Below the pieces are notes generated by a model. The model ran no database searches, had not been told where the DNA came from, and saw only the letters and a list, made by a program, of their open reading frames with translations. Below, one piece after another: positions 35,331 through 64,000 of a DNA stretch of 64,000 nucleotides. The stretch spans positions 46,451,021 to 46,515,020 of the forward strand of contig OZ007569.1 of NCBI GenBank assembly GCA_963931925.1, given 5' to 3'. This DNA is from Onchidella celtica. Taxonomy: Eukaryota; Mollusca; Gastropoda; Systellommatophora; Onchidiidae. The position numbers and the translations under genes are program-made. Positions within the stretch are counted from its first letter, which is position 1. Every line of letters starts with the position of its first letter.

Positions 35331-36235
35331 CAGTGGCGTAGATTGGGTTCTGCGTTGGGGGCCACGTTGGGCTGGGGTCAAGGTGCTCGCTTCTCTTGCC
35401 TAAAGCACCGGGTTCGAGCCCCGGTCGGTGCAGGCATGTGTGAATTTCTTCGGGGTGGAGGAGGGGGGGGGGGGAATTCCTGTCCCTGATCCTATGGTAG
35501 GTAGGATCAAGCACCTAGTCTTCTCGGATAAGGACGAAAAACTCGGAGGGCCCGTGTGCACGTTGCATACGTTAAAGATTCCTTGGCAGTTGAAAATGGA
35601 GAAGAGCGGGCCGAACAAGGGCGCTGCCCGGGGAAAAATTCTTTAAAAAAAACAACCAACTAATCCCAACCACAACAACAAAATTAAAACCAAGAAAAGT
35701 GAGGTGTACATGCCAATGGCAGCGAAACCTCCTAAAATAAAGACCGAAACAGAGTGGGTTGTCAGCCCTCGGGGAAAGGCGAGTATTGGGCCCCCTGACC
35801 CGTGAACCGTTAGCACTCTCCGGGTCTCTTCTACCAGTCTAGTATTGAACATATTATCCTCTCCCCCCCCCCCCCTCTCAAACTCCCCCCGAAAAGCACC
35901 TATATTGTGTTCTAAGAAATTACTGATGTAATTAAAGTAAAATGCATTTAGTGCTTGTATACTCAAATTCATTTAATATCGCCTGGTTTTAATTTGTGCA
36001 TTTCTTTCAATAACTGTACTGAAATCTACATTGAAATCTCAATTGACATCATTGCTAGTTTACTCAGTCTTTCTTAGCCCGTTGTAGATCTCTGATGGGT
36101 TTTGAATAATTTAAGTTTTGAGAAACTTCTTCCACGACTGGCAGTTGAAACAGCAATAGTTTTAAAATGTTGCCCCCCTAAGAATTTTGCATCCGGGACA
36201 GCCACAACTGTGGCCCCACCCTCGCTACGCCACTG
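35331..36235. mobile_element. hAT-like element inserted in the 86-bp array
   Basis: The left end CAGTGGCGTAGATTGGG and right end CTCGCTACGCCACTG form perfect 11-bp terminal inverted repeats (CAGTGGCGTAG). The flanks are 8-bp near-duplicates GGACAAAT (35323-35330) and GGATAAAT (36236-36243), and the 86-bp unit is continuous if the element is removed. An 8-bp duplication and CAG termini fit hAT. No transposase; it contains a SINE copy. Confidence 0.8.
35355..35750 (+). mobile_element. tRNA-headed SINE, copy A (reference copy)
   Basis: The tRNA-like head at about 35355-35432 has a perfect B-box (GGTTCGAGCCC) with a pairing T-arm (CCGGGTTCGAGCCCCGG) and an acceptor-like end. The body follows: CTCGGATAAGGACGAAAAAC, GTGTGCACGTTGC, GTTAAAGATTCCTTGGCAGT, GAGAAGAGCGGGCCGAACAA. 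An A-rich tail and a block shared with copy C continue to about 35750. Molluscan SINEs with similar bodies are known to me, but the family name was not verified. Confidence 0.75.
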
Positions 36236-36838
36236 GGATAAATCAAAAGGTATGGTCAAACTGGGTACCGTTACTTCAGGAGTTCTCAAATCATGGTACC
36301 GGTGCCACATATCTTTAAGTGGGGACAAATCAATAGGTATGGTCGGACTGAGTACCGTTACCTCAGGAGTTCTCAATTCATGGTACCAGTGTCACACCTC
36401 TTTAAGTGGGGACAAATCAAAAGGTATGGTCAACAGAGTACCGTTACCTCAGGAGTTCTCAATTCATGGTACCCATTCATACCTCTATAAGTGGGGACAA
36501 ATCAATAGGTATGGTCGGACTGAGTACCGTTACCTCAGGAGTTCTCAATTCATGGTCCCAGTGTCACACCTCTTTAAGTGGGGACAAATCAAAAGGTATG
36601 GTCAACAGAGTACTGTTACCTCAGGAGTTCTCAATTCATGGTACCCATTCATACCTCTATAAGTGGGGACAAATCAATAGGTATGATCAGACTGAGTACC
36701 GTTACCTCAGGAGTTCTCAATTCATGGTAACCATTCATACCTCTTTAAGTGGGGACAAATCAATAGGTATGATCAGGCTGAGTACCGTTACATCAGGAGT
36801 TCTCAATTCATGGTACTCATTCATACCTCTTTAAGTGT
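36236..36838. repeat. 86-bp minisatellite array
   Basis: Seven units of 85-87 bp. Each carries GTATGGTC(A/G), TACCGTTACCTCAGGAGTTC, ATTCATGGTACC and TTTAAGTGGGGACAAATC. Alternate units share variants (AATAGG versus AAAAGG; GTGTCACACC versus CATTCATACC), so the array grew partly in two-unit (172-bp) steps. Confidence 0.95.
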
Positions 36839-36850
36839 GGACACCCCGCC

Positions 36851-38455
36851 CCCGCCCCGCCCCCGCAGCGTTACTCAAATTTACATATACTTCCGACACT
36901 TCTGACGTCACGCATGGGATTTCCCTCTCAGCATGCCCTTTTGACCTCATAACAAGCCAGCCTTGGCCTTTGACACGACACGGCGAATTTCCGCATCAAA
37001 TATTTAATGCAATTTTGCATTCCGCTGGAGGAGGTTATGATGGAACGAGTGAGTGTATGGTCAAACCCCAAATGTAAAATCCGGCTAAATATCTGTTCAA
37101 TAGCTGTATCAGTAGCGGTTGACCTTGTCAGCTTACCGCCTAAGCAAACCCCAAGCAAACATGTGGCTCTAGCTAGTGCAGTTAACGGTTTAAAAAAACA
37201 ACAACAATAAATCTAGAGTTAGACCCAGAATTTAGCTATGTAAAGATGTCAGAGACGTGGATGGGAAAGAATATTAATGCAGCCTTTCAAAAACAAGAAC
37301 CCTCGTCAGATTAAGACTAATCACCAAGGATGTAGACCTTCTCTCTTTAATCTTTTCAAATGAAATTTAAATCAGAAAAGGCATCTCAACTGAACAGTTT
37401 ATTTCAACTTATGTTAAAAGTCCGGTCCCCAAACCCCACCACTGACCCAAACTCCTGTAGATCTAGATCAGTCTTCTATGTGGTGTTGCATGTTTAAAGA
37501 CAATTATTAATTCATTAAAACAATATAGGATCCCTATAGATGTAAATGTAGGCTATAATTTACTAGAGGACCATTATAAATCTCTAAAAAATCTTGTTGT
37601 CAGTCATTCATGATGGAAGGTATGGTCAAACTGGATACCGTTACTTTTATATCATGATTGCAAGTTTAATAAGAGGTCCTACTCCTAGTAATAGTTCTAC
37701 TTGGGACAGATCTAACTTCACATTGTTCCTTCATGTGGTACTCCCAACTCTGATGATGAAACTTGTCCACCGTGATTTTATACGATAGGAATGGAGGATC
37801 TGTTGAGTACGTACGTATACAAACTAATAACAAAGAATGGGCTAAAATATGCTCACTCCAGTGTACCTCTCTTTCACCAGTTTTATAGGAATGGAACATT
37901 CAGGGAAAAGTCATTGTGGAGGTGCATATAATTTTTTACATTTACTTGTAATTTTCAAATTCAATGCTTTAATTTTAACTATGCCTATCAAACCGTGTTT
38001 GTGGCATTTTTGTTTCGCTGTCAAGGATTGTATTGTATGATGGATGTGGCCTACCACTTCGGCGGGGTAGTAAAACTGTTAAAAGAAAAATCACTTTCAT
38101 TTTAGCTTTTAATTCTGTTGCAACAGAGGATTAGAAATACATGAACTTGGTGTTCAACTCAATTCAAATGAACGGAGCTCTGCCATCCACGTGTTGGTTA
38201 AGGGAAAGTCCAATGTTTTCTTTTTTTCTTTCTTTTTGTTTTTTTTATCTCAGAAAAGAAGTTTGGTGGTTGCCCCCAAACCAAAGCCAGTCTAAATAAG
38301 TCGAAAAGATGGGGAAGGAAGTTTCAGCACGGGCATGCTGCGCGCGCATAAGGGAATCCCCAGCAGTTGGGGAACCGAGGCAGAAATAAACATGCGTGAC
38401 GTCAGAAGTGTTTGAAGTATATTGTAAATTTGAGTAGTGCGCCCCCGCAACCCCC
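36851..38455. mobile_element. ~1.6-kb element with ~95-bp terminal inverted repeats
   Basis: The left arm (36851-36945: GCCCCCGCAGCGTTACTCAA ... ACACTTCTGACGTCACGCAT ... GCATGCCC) and right arm (about 38327-38455) are imperfect reverse complements. The core ACACTTCTGACGTCACGCAT is identical. The interior has no recognisable transposase, apart from a stray 86-bp-array fragment near 37617-37648. Superfamily unknown. Confidence 0.62.
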
Positions 38456-38529
38456 GATAAAAAAATATGAACCAAATAGATATTACTGTAGTTCTGAGAG
38501 TTGGAAAGAAAAGAAGGGAGAGAGATCTA

Positions 38530-38560
38530 GAGAAAAAGAGAGAGAGAGAGAGAGAGAAAG
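38530..38560. repeat. (GA)n microsatellite
   Basis: Short GA run followed by CAGA repeats. Confidence 0.9.
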
Positions 38561-39039
38561 ACAGACAGTCAAACAGACAGACACACGAACGAATGACATC
38601 CTGAAGTGAATAATTTGTAAGTTATAAACACCCCCTGCCCCACCCTCCAGTCTTCATTTATACACATAATAATTAATATGATCTAACTTTCTTAAAAAAA
38701 TTAATTGATAACTTCAAAATTAAGCACGGATATTAAAACTAACATTAATTTTAATGTCAACGTATCAAATGGCATATCCTGGCTATTGTGTAAATAAAGA
38801 GTAGGCGTGTTGAATAACCTCGAGGAGGATGAACAACAGGTGAAGAGATGGTGACTGAAATTAAATGTCATATTATGCTGTAGCGGATATGAATGTTCAC
38901 GACCTGACCCTATCTGACCCACCGTAAAATGTTTAGGCCGAACCTTCTAAAAGGAACAGGATCTCTGTTTTGCACACACGGGAGGCTCAGCCAATCAGGT
39001 CTCCGGCAAGGCGGCTCAAGGACGTCTTTTCAAGTTGTG

Positions 39040-39203
39040 TATTTTCTGCAAAGGAGTCTTTAATATAAGCTTATGAATAGCATAGTTAACGTAAACAGCG
39101 TAGGCGTGGTGCTACAACTTATTTATCGCGAGTGTATCCATCGGAACAGGCATATTCATAAGCTTCATTCTCAGAGACACACGACTGTTTGTGAGACGTC
39201 AAG
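39040..39203 (+). promoter_or_regulatory. Probable promoter and 5' UTR of the cystine-knot gene
   Basis: A TATA-like motif (TTTAATATAAGC) lies near 39059-39070, about 135 bp before the ATG at 39204, with no other gene in between. A transcription start cannot be placed from sequence alone. Confidence 0.25.
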
Positions 39204-57321
<18,118 letters not shown>

Positions 57322-57400
57322 ATCACATGGTCGAGACCAGGAAAACACAAACAGAGACGAGGCAGGAGAAAATTGGGCAGATAGATCCGTTGTTAGTTGA

Positions 57401-57406
57401 AATAAA
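57401..57406 (+). terminator. Polyadenylation signal of the cystine-knot gene
   Basis: AATAAA, 80 bp after the stop codon, followed by a GT/T-rich stretch (GTTTGTACGCTGG ... TTTATTTTTGTTTT). Confidence 0.6.
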
Positions 57407-57543
57407 AGTTTGTACGCTGGTATCCTAACGTTTAGTATGTTTATTTTTGTTTTCAATTTCCCCTTAATATGTGATCGACATCTTTCACTGCTGGTGATTT
57501 TATAGGCTACATACCTGCATAATATTAATCCATGAACAATGTA

Positions 57544-58691
57544 CAGTGGAGTCCATGTAAACCAAACTTCGGTAATAAGAATTTCTGCTTAATCGGGGTG
57601 ATTTTGAAATGGGTTTTTTTTTCCTTCTTCATCTCTATTTAACATTTACCGTTAATTCGAATTCGAATCGCACAAATTCTGATAAATCCAACTGATCGAG
57701 CGCGCTCACCCTCACTGCAACTTCTGATTTCCAACCCCGTAAAAACCAATTTCCATAAACAGGCTGACACAGGCCTGTTCAACAACTCTTTACCCGAGCG
57801 ATCGAAAAGGAGGGTGGAGGTGCCAAAAAATGATGCAATGGGTAGGATGTAGAACCTTTCTCTTACGTGTCCGTCGGGCCAAGCGAGAAACATGCCATGG
57901 AGTGTAGTAGTGGTACGGGTGGGACCCCTGCATGCAGCATGATTCTGCCCCAATGACCAATATCAGGCAACAACACGTGTATGCGAGATGTGCTCGCACT
58001 ATGACCAGTAAATTTATCGGTTACTGACGTAACTAGGTAAGGCCAGGGTACAGTGTACCGTATAACCCAAAAGTGGAGTCTTGGGTACATGTATAACAAT
58101 AACATTAACACGGAGTAGAGCCACGAGCCTTGCATTGTGTCCACCGTGCTCACGTAGGGCCATTCTGCTACACGCTTATGTAATGCTCACTAAGTTATAC
58201 AGCATCACATGACTGTGTTCAACTTAAATATAATTATGGCCCTGGGGGAACCAAGGCATCACCTACACGGTGTTCTTCTTAGCACTTCAATACTGCAAAA
58301 TTTGCTGGTATTTAATACCATTACCTCGATGTAGTGTTTACTCGATGGGGAGGGGGAAGGAATTACGGCATTGTTACACTGCGTAATGGTAATTCCACGC
58401 CACTGATAGCAAGGTGGGATAACGCAATAGGCCTGCGGTCTTGTAATTTAACATTATACATGGGAGACTGTCTTGATTGATCGATGACGTCACACACAAT
58501 ACATGCGGTCAAGATAACGACAGGCAACTGAGTTCACTGACCAGAACTACTAGGCCCTAGGCCTAAGCCATTCAATGCTGCTTTCTTGTTTTTATGGCCA
58601 CGATACGGTCTCTTCTAAAGAAAAAATCAGATCTGTGCCTATCTAGGTGTAATCCATTTCCCGACAACTTCAGATTATGTGGACTCCACTG
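57544..58691. mobile_element. pogo/Tigger-like non-autonomous element
   Basis: Starts CAGTGGAGTCCATGTAAACC and ends GGACTCCACTG, inverted termini sharing CAGTGGAGTCCA and parts of the next 20 bp. Flanked by TA on both sides (57542-57543, 58692-58693). TA duplication and CAGTGGA termini are typical of pogo/Tigger. 1148 bp with no transposase frame. Located 140 bp beyond the cystine-knot gene's poly(A) signal. Confidence 0.72.
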
Positions 58692-58693
58692 TA

Positions 58694-59745
58694 CATGTGG
58701 TGCACTTACAAGATTCATAGTTTACTATACATGTATGCACTTTTCATTATATTACATGTACATGTATTTGGTTTGGAGTTTGACATGAACCTAGCATGTA
58801 AAATTAGTTTTGTTTCTGTTTGGTCAGAACTAAGCTCTTGAATCTCCTTCTTGCTAATACTATGACTGAATGTACATTTTTATTATACATGTAATAATAT
58901 AGTAAATTATGCAATTACAATTTAATATAATAAACAAGTGCTCTTCACAAAGAGGTCGGCTTTAATGAGGGCGGACCTGATTTCTGGCATCACATCTTAC
59001 TGTTACTTACAGTGTGTGTGTTATTGTCAGCTGCATTTTCTGCACTTTGACTTCTTCTGCATTCCCATCCTTTGGGGTTATGGGCCTGTCACTGTCAGAA
59101 ATGCTATTCCGCTAATGTGTCGCAAACGCAACAACTGGATTTGATTACAAGTATTATTATCAACAAGTTTGTCTCCCATCAAATTGTGATGTCGGTAATT
59201 TAAATTAAAAATATACAGTGTACATCGGCAGGTGGATTTGTTTTTTTTAAAAACCTATCTTCATTTTATGAACGCTCAGTGAAAATTCATGTCACACTTG
59301 TCTGCTTGTTACTGCCCCAAAGGAAAAACTCCCTATAAATTGTAGGTTTACAGTACTTGTCAGAAAATTAAGGATGAAATAAAAAGAATGCAGGTTTGTC
59401 TCTAACGCTAGGAGGACGACACGATGTGGAATAGGCACATTAAAAGAGGTTCATTTGAATCAGAAAGAAAGCTAGGTGACACAATAAATAGGCCTATCAC
59501 TTTGAAGAAAAAGACAGACTGACCAAAATGATTGATAGAAGATATCAAATTACTACAAAGAGACACAAATACCGCATCTGTACATGTATTACTAATAGTT
59601 AAGTGCAAAGAACAGGCAAGCAGATGTACATGTAGTTACCCTGACACTCGAGGGTGACACTTGAAGTTGAATCACACAAACAGAAAAGAGAAGTGGATCA
59701 AACTCTAAGATATATTTATAAAAAACACACGTCTTTCACTTTTTA
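58694..59745. other. Intergenic, no feature recognised
   Basis: AT-rich with frequent ACATGTA palindromes; no coding exon supported. Confidence 0.4.
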
Positions 59746-59749
59746 ATCA

Positions 59750-62700
59750 ATTCAATTTATTGTTCCAGCTTGAGAGAGAATTGCTGTTGCTATTACATAA
59801 CAGATATAATTAATAATGTATCTCCCCGTACATATCATTACCTATAAATCAGAATCAGAGCCATGAAAAGACAATACACATCCAGGTACATGTAATATTG
59901 AAATCAGATTGACAGGACAGAAACAGGAGAGGCAATGGAGAAGAAAACTGGCTGGTGACCTGCCAAGCACTGCACTGAACTTATTCACAGTAACGAGTTT
60001 GTTGGGTTTTTTCATTGGAGGGAGGGAATTGGTCTTTTTGATGGATCACTAAATCTTTAAAAGGACAAATTGTTTCATACCCCAGCTTTCAGGATTCCAT
60101 GACAACTGACAGTATGGGGTAATCAAAAAAAATAAATTGTTCTAGCTCACAAGCCAATACAGGGCAGTATCCACACCAGGAAGGCTCCTTCACATTTAAA
60201 GCACAGGTCTGTTATATTACAAAGCCATGGAATTATACTTTGACAGTATTTAATACACTATGATAAACAATTTGAATGTCTGCCTGCAGTAGTGCTAGCA
60301 GTATCATATCTTAGTGTAAAAGCACACATTTATTTTTTATCATATTGTGACTGCTGAGTAGCTTGCTTAATGGCTATAAATTTCTCTGACTTGACATAAC
60401 ATGGGGCACACATTAGTGAAATCAAATTCAAAGATTACTTAAAAGCCCAAAATGAAACCCCTTCTATCTAACCAAAAAAGTGCAGAAGGCATGACATTAC
60501 CAATACCATGATAAAAGGAGAACAATCTGCATTTTTATAAACAAGTTGTAGTTCACAATAAACCTACACTTCACAAATAATCAATTTCTCATTATGGGAA
60601 GAGTCGTGAATTTAGGGACATTTGGAGAAATGGTAGGCCTGTACGATTCTTCACCTTACAAAAAAATTGACAATATGTTTGAAATCTTGTTACAGGTCAC
60701 CGTCGTGCCACGGTCTGGAACATTTTTAGTAGCAATAGAAACTCGCAGAAAAAAAAATGGAAACTCAATCGAGAAGATGTGAAAAATTAGTTCAAAAAGG
60801 GAAGAAAAAAAAAAAAGAAAGCATGATGGCAATAAAGCAATACATTTACAGACGAGCATGGAAAACTCACAAGTTCTTTTGGGGTGGTTTCATCGAGTTC
60901 GAGTTTCGAGGAATACGTGAAGCATTAATCATGAAATAATATTATTGTATATTCAAGGAAGATAATAGTTAATACAGCTGACAACGTACCACGAATCACC
61001 TCCCTTAATCTCCCCCTCCCATGGTCATTTGAAAAAGAAGCAAGTGGTAAACTGACGAGCGTGGCGGCAACGGCACAATATGCCCAAACGCTTTTTTCTC
61101 TTCTGGAAGTGCTTCGGTAAAGACCATTTCCAAGTCAAGCCCAACAGCGATAAAATAAACTGAAGAGTGGATACAACTCACTATTTTCCTCTGTTCGACT
61201 TTACTCCTGTTCGTACGGCAGCTCTTGCCTTTTGTTATTTTTTTTATTAGGGTATGATCGCAGGGCATCCCCCCCCTCCCCCCCAAGGTTATTTCCTGCC
61301 TGAATCGGTCGTCTCAGGCATTTTAGTCGCCATTTTTATCAGGGCAGGGGAGGGGGCGACAACTGTACACACTATCCTGCCATCACTAGGCTATGCTACG
61401 ACTAACCGAAGAAGTTTCTGGTGTTCATTTTTCCCCCCTACTTCTAGGCTACTTGGATCACACTCGCAGTAGGAAAAACTGGTTCCACGAATCCATGTCA
61501 CAAATTGAGGTTCTCGTTAAATAACTACAAAGAATATTGAGAAATAAATTCGGGACCTAGATCTTTGTTCCTAGGATCCGTGATTTCGACTCTCAGATGT
61601 GTTTGAGTTTTGCATGCTCAACTGTACTTACATCACTACCATGGTCTAGAATGGTGACCTGAAAAATCTGAATCAAACACTAATAATTTGTGATCAAAAG
61701 ATGACAAAATTGAAAATAACCAACAACACAAAAACTCCAATAAATTTGGCAAACTTGAGGATGAAACCCTGTCACCTCTTACAATGACCTGATACCACTG
61801 ATTGTGATACCTATTCCACAAGGATGATATCCTGAAAATCTGAATAAAACCCTCCACAGAGCAATGGAAAAAAAAAAAATTACATGGTGAAAGACATCAT
61901 CAATGAAAGAAATACCATGTACACAGTTCTTGTCCCAGCGAGGTCACACAAAATACAAGCAACTTTAACAAATTTAAAACTGTGCACCTGGAACTACGGA
62001 ATTTCTCATTTATATGACATGCAAGAAATATGGGGAGAACAAGAATACAAAAATGAGCTCACTAGTTTGCTTCAAGTAATTTTAAAATATGCATTTGCCT
62101 GGATCTCTGTGGCTGTAATTTACACCACATTCAGATTTTAAGCCTGAGCCATACAGAACTGAACATCCCCTGCTTGCTTTCCATAATGCACCTTTGAACA
62201 AGAAGATCAAAGGTTTCTTTATTTTTCTTGCAAGTTCAGAAAATTTCCATGCACATGCACATATAAATTTTTTTGTAATGTCGGTTATGCCTATTGCCTC
62301 CCAAGAGGAAATGAATACAGGACATATATGCTGTTTGTCAATAATATACATGTCATACAAGCCCAGAATTCTTGTGTAATCAAAACTTTTTTTAACATCT
62401 GAAATGAGAATCAAGTTGTTTCATTTCTCTTTCATACTTTGTGTGCCCAGCCATGAACAGATAAAGTTCTATCATTTACATGTATACAAACAAATTTAGT
62501 ACTGGAGTGTAACATAATAGTGAGCAAGTATGGAGTACATTAAATATTCTGCTTCTCACTGTGTAAAGTGATGAAAAATGAAGAATCACAAAGATTTTTT
62601 TGAGTACTATACAATGGCCAAACATTTCATTCAAACATTCTATCGTACATGTTTTTTGTGAGAGTCCTTGCTTTGTTGCATCTTATTTATTGGACTTAAT

Positions 62701-63981
62701 TTCCCTTTTGCATGGAACAAAATAAGCACGGAAAGATTAAACACAAACTCCACGCAAGGTAAATCACTTCATGCAACCCTATATGAATCCCTTTCTTGGT
62801 TTACTGTACTGTGATAACTTAACACTAATAACAGCCCTTTTTCCATATCACTCTCCTGTTTCTACCGAGGCAGTTTGGATGAACCGATGTGTGGGTGAGC
62901 TGTCTGTATATTAAAAAAGGGGGAAATATACTGCTGTTCTTTGGACATTTTTGTGGAAGATTAGGATTGGGGTGGGTGTGTATGTGTGTTTGATGCCCGA
63001 ATAAATGTACATATATCAGGTATCTCATATCAACAGTAGCCATTATAAAGGAGATGTTTTGGATAAGACAACTTTTGAGTAATATCAACAATGTTACAGC
63101 AAAGCCTCAGAGATTAACTCTGTTACAGCAAAAGAGAACAAAATATATTTAGTATAATATTAATAATGGTAATGTCAAGATTGTCAATGATGACATCTGA
63201 GTTTATCGTATGATATTTATGTTTATTACACAAGTGTTGTATTGTGTGAATGAAATGTATGGCCCTTTTGTACTACAAGGATGGATGAATTGTCAAGTTA
63301 TTCTTTTGGCATGTCACAATGGAAATGTCCAATGAAAAGCATATTCAATGGAATGCCCCGGGAAATGAATGACAAGACCAAAGATTATTCCATAAGATAA
63401 GTCACACAAACAAAGCTCAATAACAACTACAGAAATGGAACCAAAATTTCCCAAAATAAACTTTCAACTTTTAAATCTAATCAAACTTAAAAGAATGCAC
63501 CAAAACCACAAAAAATTCACATTTATAATTTATTTAATTTAATGGCTGGGTGGCTTTTTTGACAAAAATATAAATTATAAATGCAAAATAACATCTTTCA
63601 AGACTTTAGTTATTTTGACTGAACCAGAAAGATTCTTCACCATGAGAACAAGACACTTAATGTTTGTCGGTAATAATATGATTGACACTTTTATCATGTT
63701 ACAAATAGCAAGAAGACATTTAACACACCAATAAGAGAAGTATTCCTCATATTATTATGTCCTCCCTGTCTTCAAGAGCATACATTCTCATTCCCAGAGT
63801 TTACTAGCATTTCAAGAATTTCACTATCACCACAGAAAATCTGGGTTAGATCCTATAAAATAGTTTTACTATGACACAATGTTGTGTTTGATATCTATAA
63901 AATGAACAACAATACATGTGCTTCCTGGTAAAATGATGTAGCATGATATTCAGTCTCTATCATCTCAAAAATAACCCTCAC
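59750..63981 (-). other. Possible long 3' UTR of a minus-strand gene
   Basis: 4.2 kb of AT-rich sequence nearly free of microsatellites and repeat termini, unlike the rest of the window. On the minus strand it could begin after an acceptor-like ATTTTCAG near 63982-63989 and end at an AATAAA near 59757. Both boundaries are weak signals. Coding sequence would lie beyond the right edge. Confidence 0.25.
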
Positions 63982-64000
63982 CTGAAAATTTTCTAAGCAA

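Noticed and set aside
35395..35435. Functional tRNA gene suggested by the perfect B-box
   Set aside because: The cloverleaf is incomplete, and the segment continues into a SINE body repeated at 15.2-15.5 kb; it is a SINE head.
36102..36834. Repetitive plus-strand frames over the 86-bp array
   Set aside because: Open only because the 86-bp units lack stops in some frames; unit lengths vary by 1-2 bp and no transcript signal is seen.
36236..36838. CRISPR-like direct-repeat array
   Set aside because: The whole unit is conserved with no variable spacers, and the context is animal DNA; it is a minisatellite.
57639..57953. Minus-strand frame within the pogo/Tigger-like element as a transposase
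   Set aside because: No DDE, helix-turn-helix or CENP-B-like pattern; too short. The element is non-autonomous.

Overview
This window is nuclear DNA from a eukaryote, almost certainly an animal. It has sparse multi-exon genes with GT/AG introns, many tetranucleotide microsatellites (GATA, GGAT, GGTA), minisatellites, tRNA-headed SINEs, LINE 3' ends, MITEs and one complete LTR retrotransposon. The gene content, a neurotrophin/Spaetzle-like ligand and a 4-coumarate-CoA-ligase-like enzyme, together with the repeat style suggests a lophotrochozoan, most likely a mollusc. That placement is inference, not proof.

Layout. From 0.36 to 0.85 kb a reverse SINE copy is interrupted by a fold-back element. 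From 3.8 to 13.8 kb, minus strand, eight exons of an acyl-CoA synthetase (4CL/luciferase-like) line up in correct order, and six of the seven junctions keep phase. The gene carries an in-frame stop codon, an altered P-loop, one unresolved junction and no clear C-terminal exons, so it is called a probable pseudogene. From 14 to 19.5 kb there is a Harbinger-like MITE, a second SINE, microsatellites and a LINE tail. From 19.6 to 21.5 kb, minus strand, a single-exon gene encodes a 617-residue protein with an N-myristoylation start (MGCGGSK); a likely 5'-UTR exon lies at 25.2 kb. From 22 to 38.5 kb the sequence is intergenic: truncated LINEs, a Helitron-like terminus, fold-backs, two large minisatellites (about 57 and 86 bp), a hAT-like element nested in the 86-bp array with a SINE inside it, and a TIR element.

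From 39.2 to 57.3 kb, plus strand, six exons join in phase into a 188-residue secreted cystine-knot ligand. It has a signal peptide, a neurotrophin/Spaetzle-like knot and a hydrophobic C-terminus that looks like a GPI-anchor signal. Its 10.6-kb intron 4 holds an 8.7-kb Ty3/Gypsy element (46317-55052) with two 1227-bp LTRs that look identical, a CTTAC target duplication, and integrase upstream of reverse transcriptase, which is the GMR1-type order. A one-base frameshift sits near the end of RNase H. Between the 3' LTR and the next exon lies a degenerate roughly 65-bp array whose units often carry a TTTCAG acceptor-like motif. From 57.5 to 58.7 kb there is a pogo/Tigger-like non-autonomous element. 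From about 59.75 kb to the window end the AT-rich, repeat-poor sequence may be the long 3' UTR of a minus-strand gene whose coding part lies beyond the window.

No rRNA, functional tRNA, CRISPR or prokaryotic features were seen. All exon joins were read by eye from splice signals, phase and family resemblance; no search was run.
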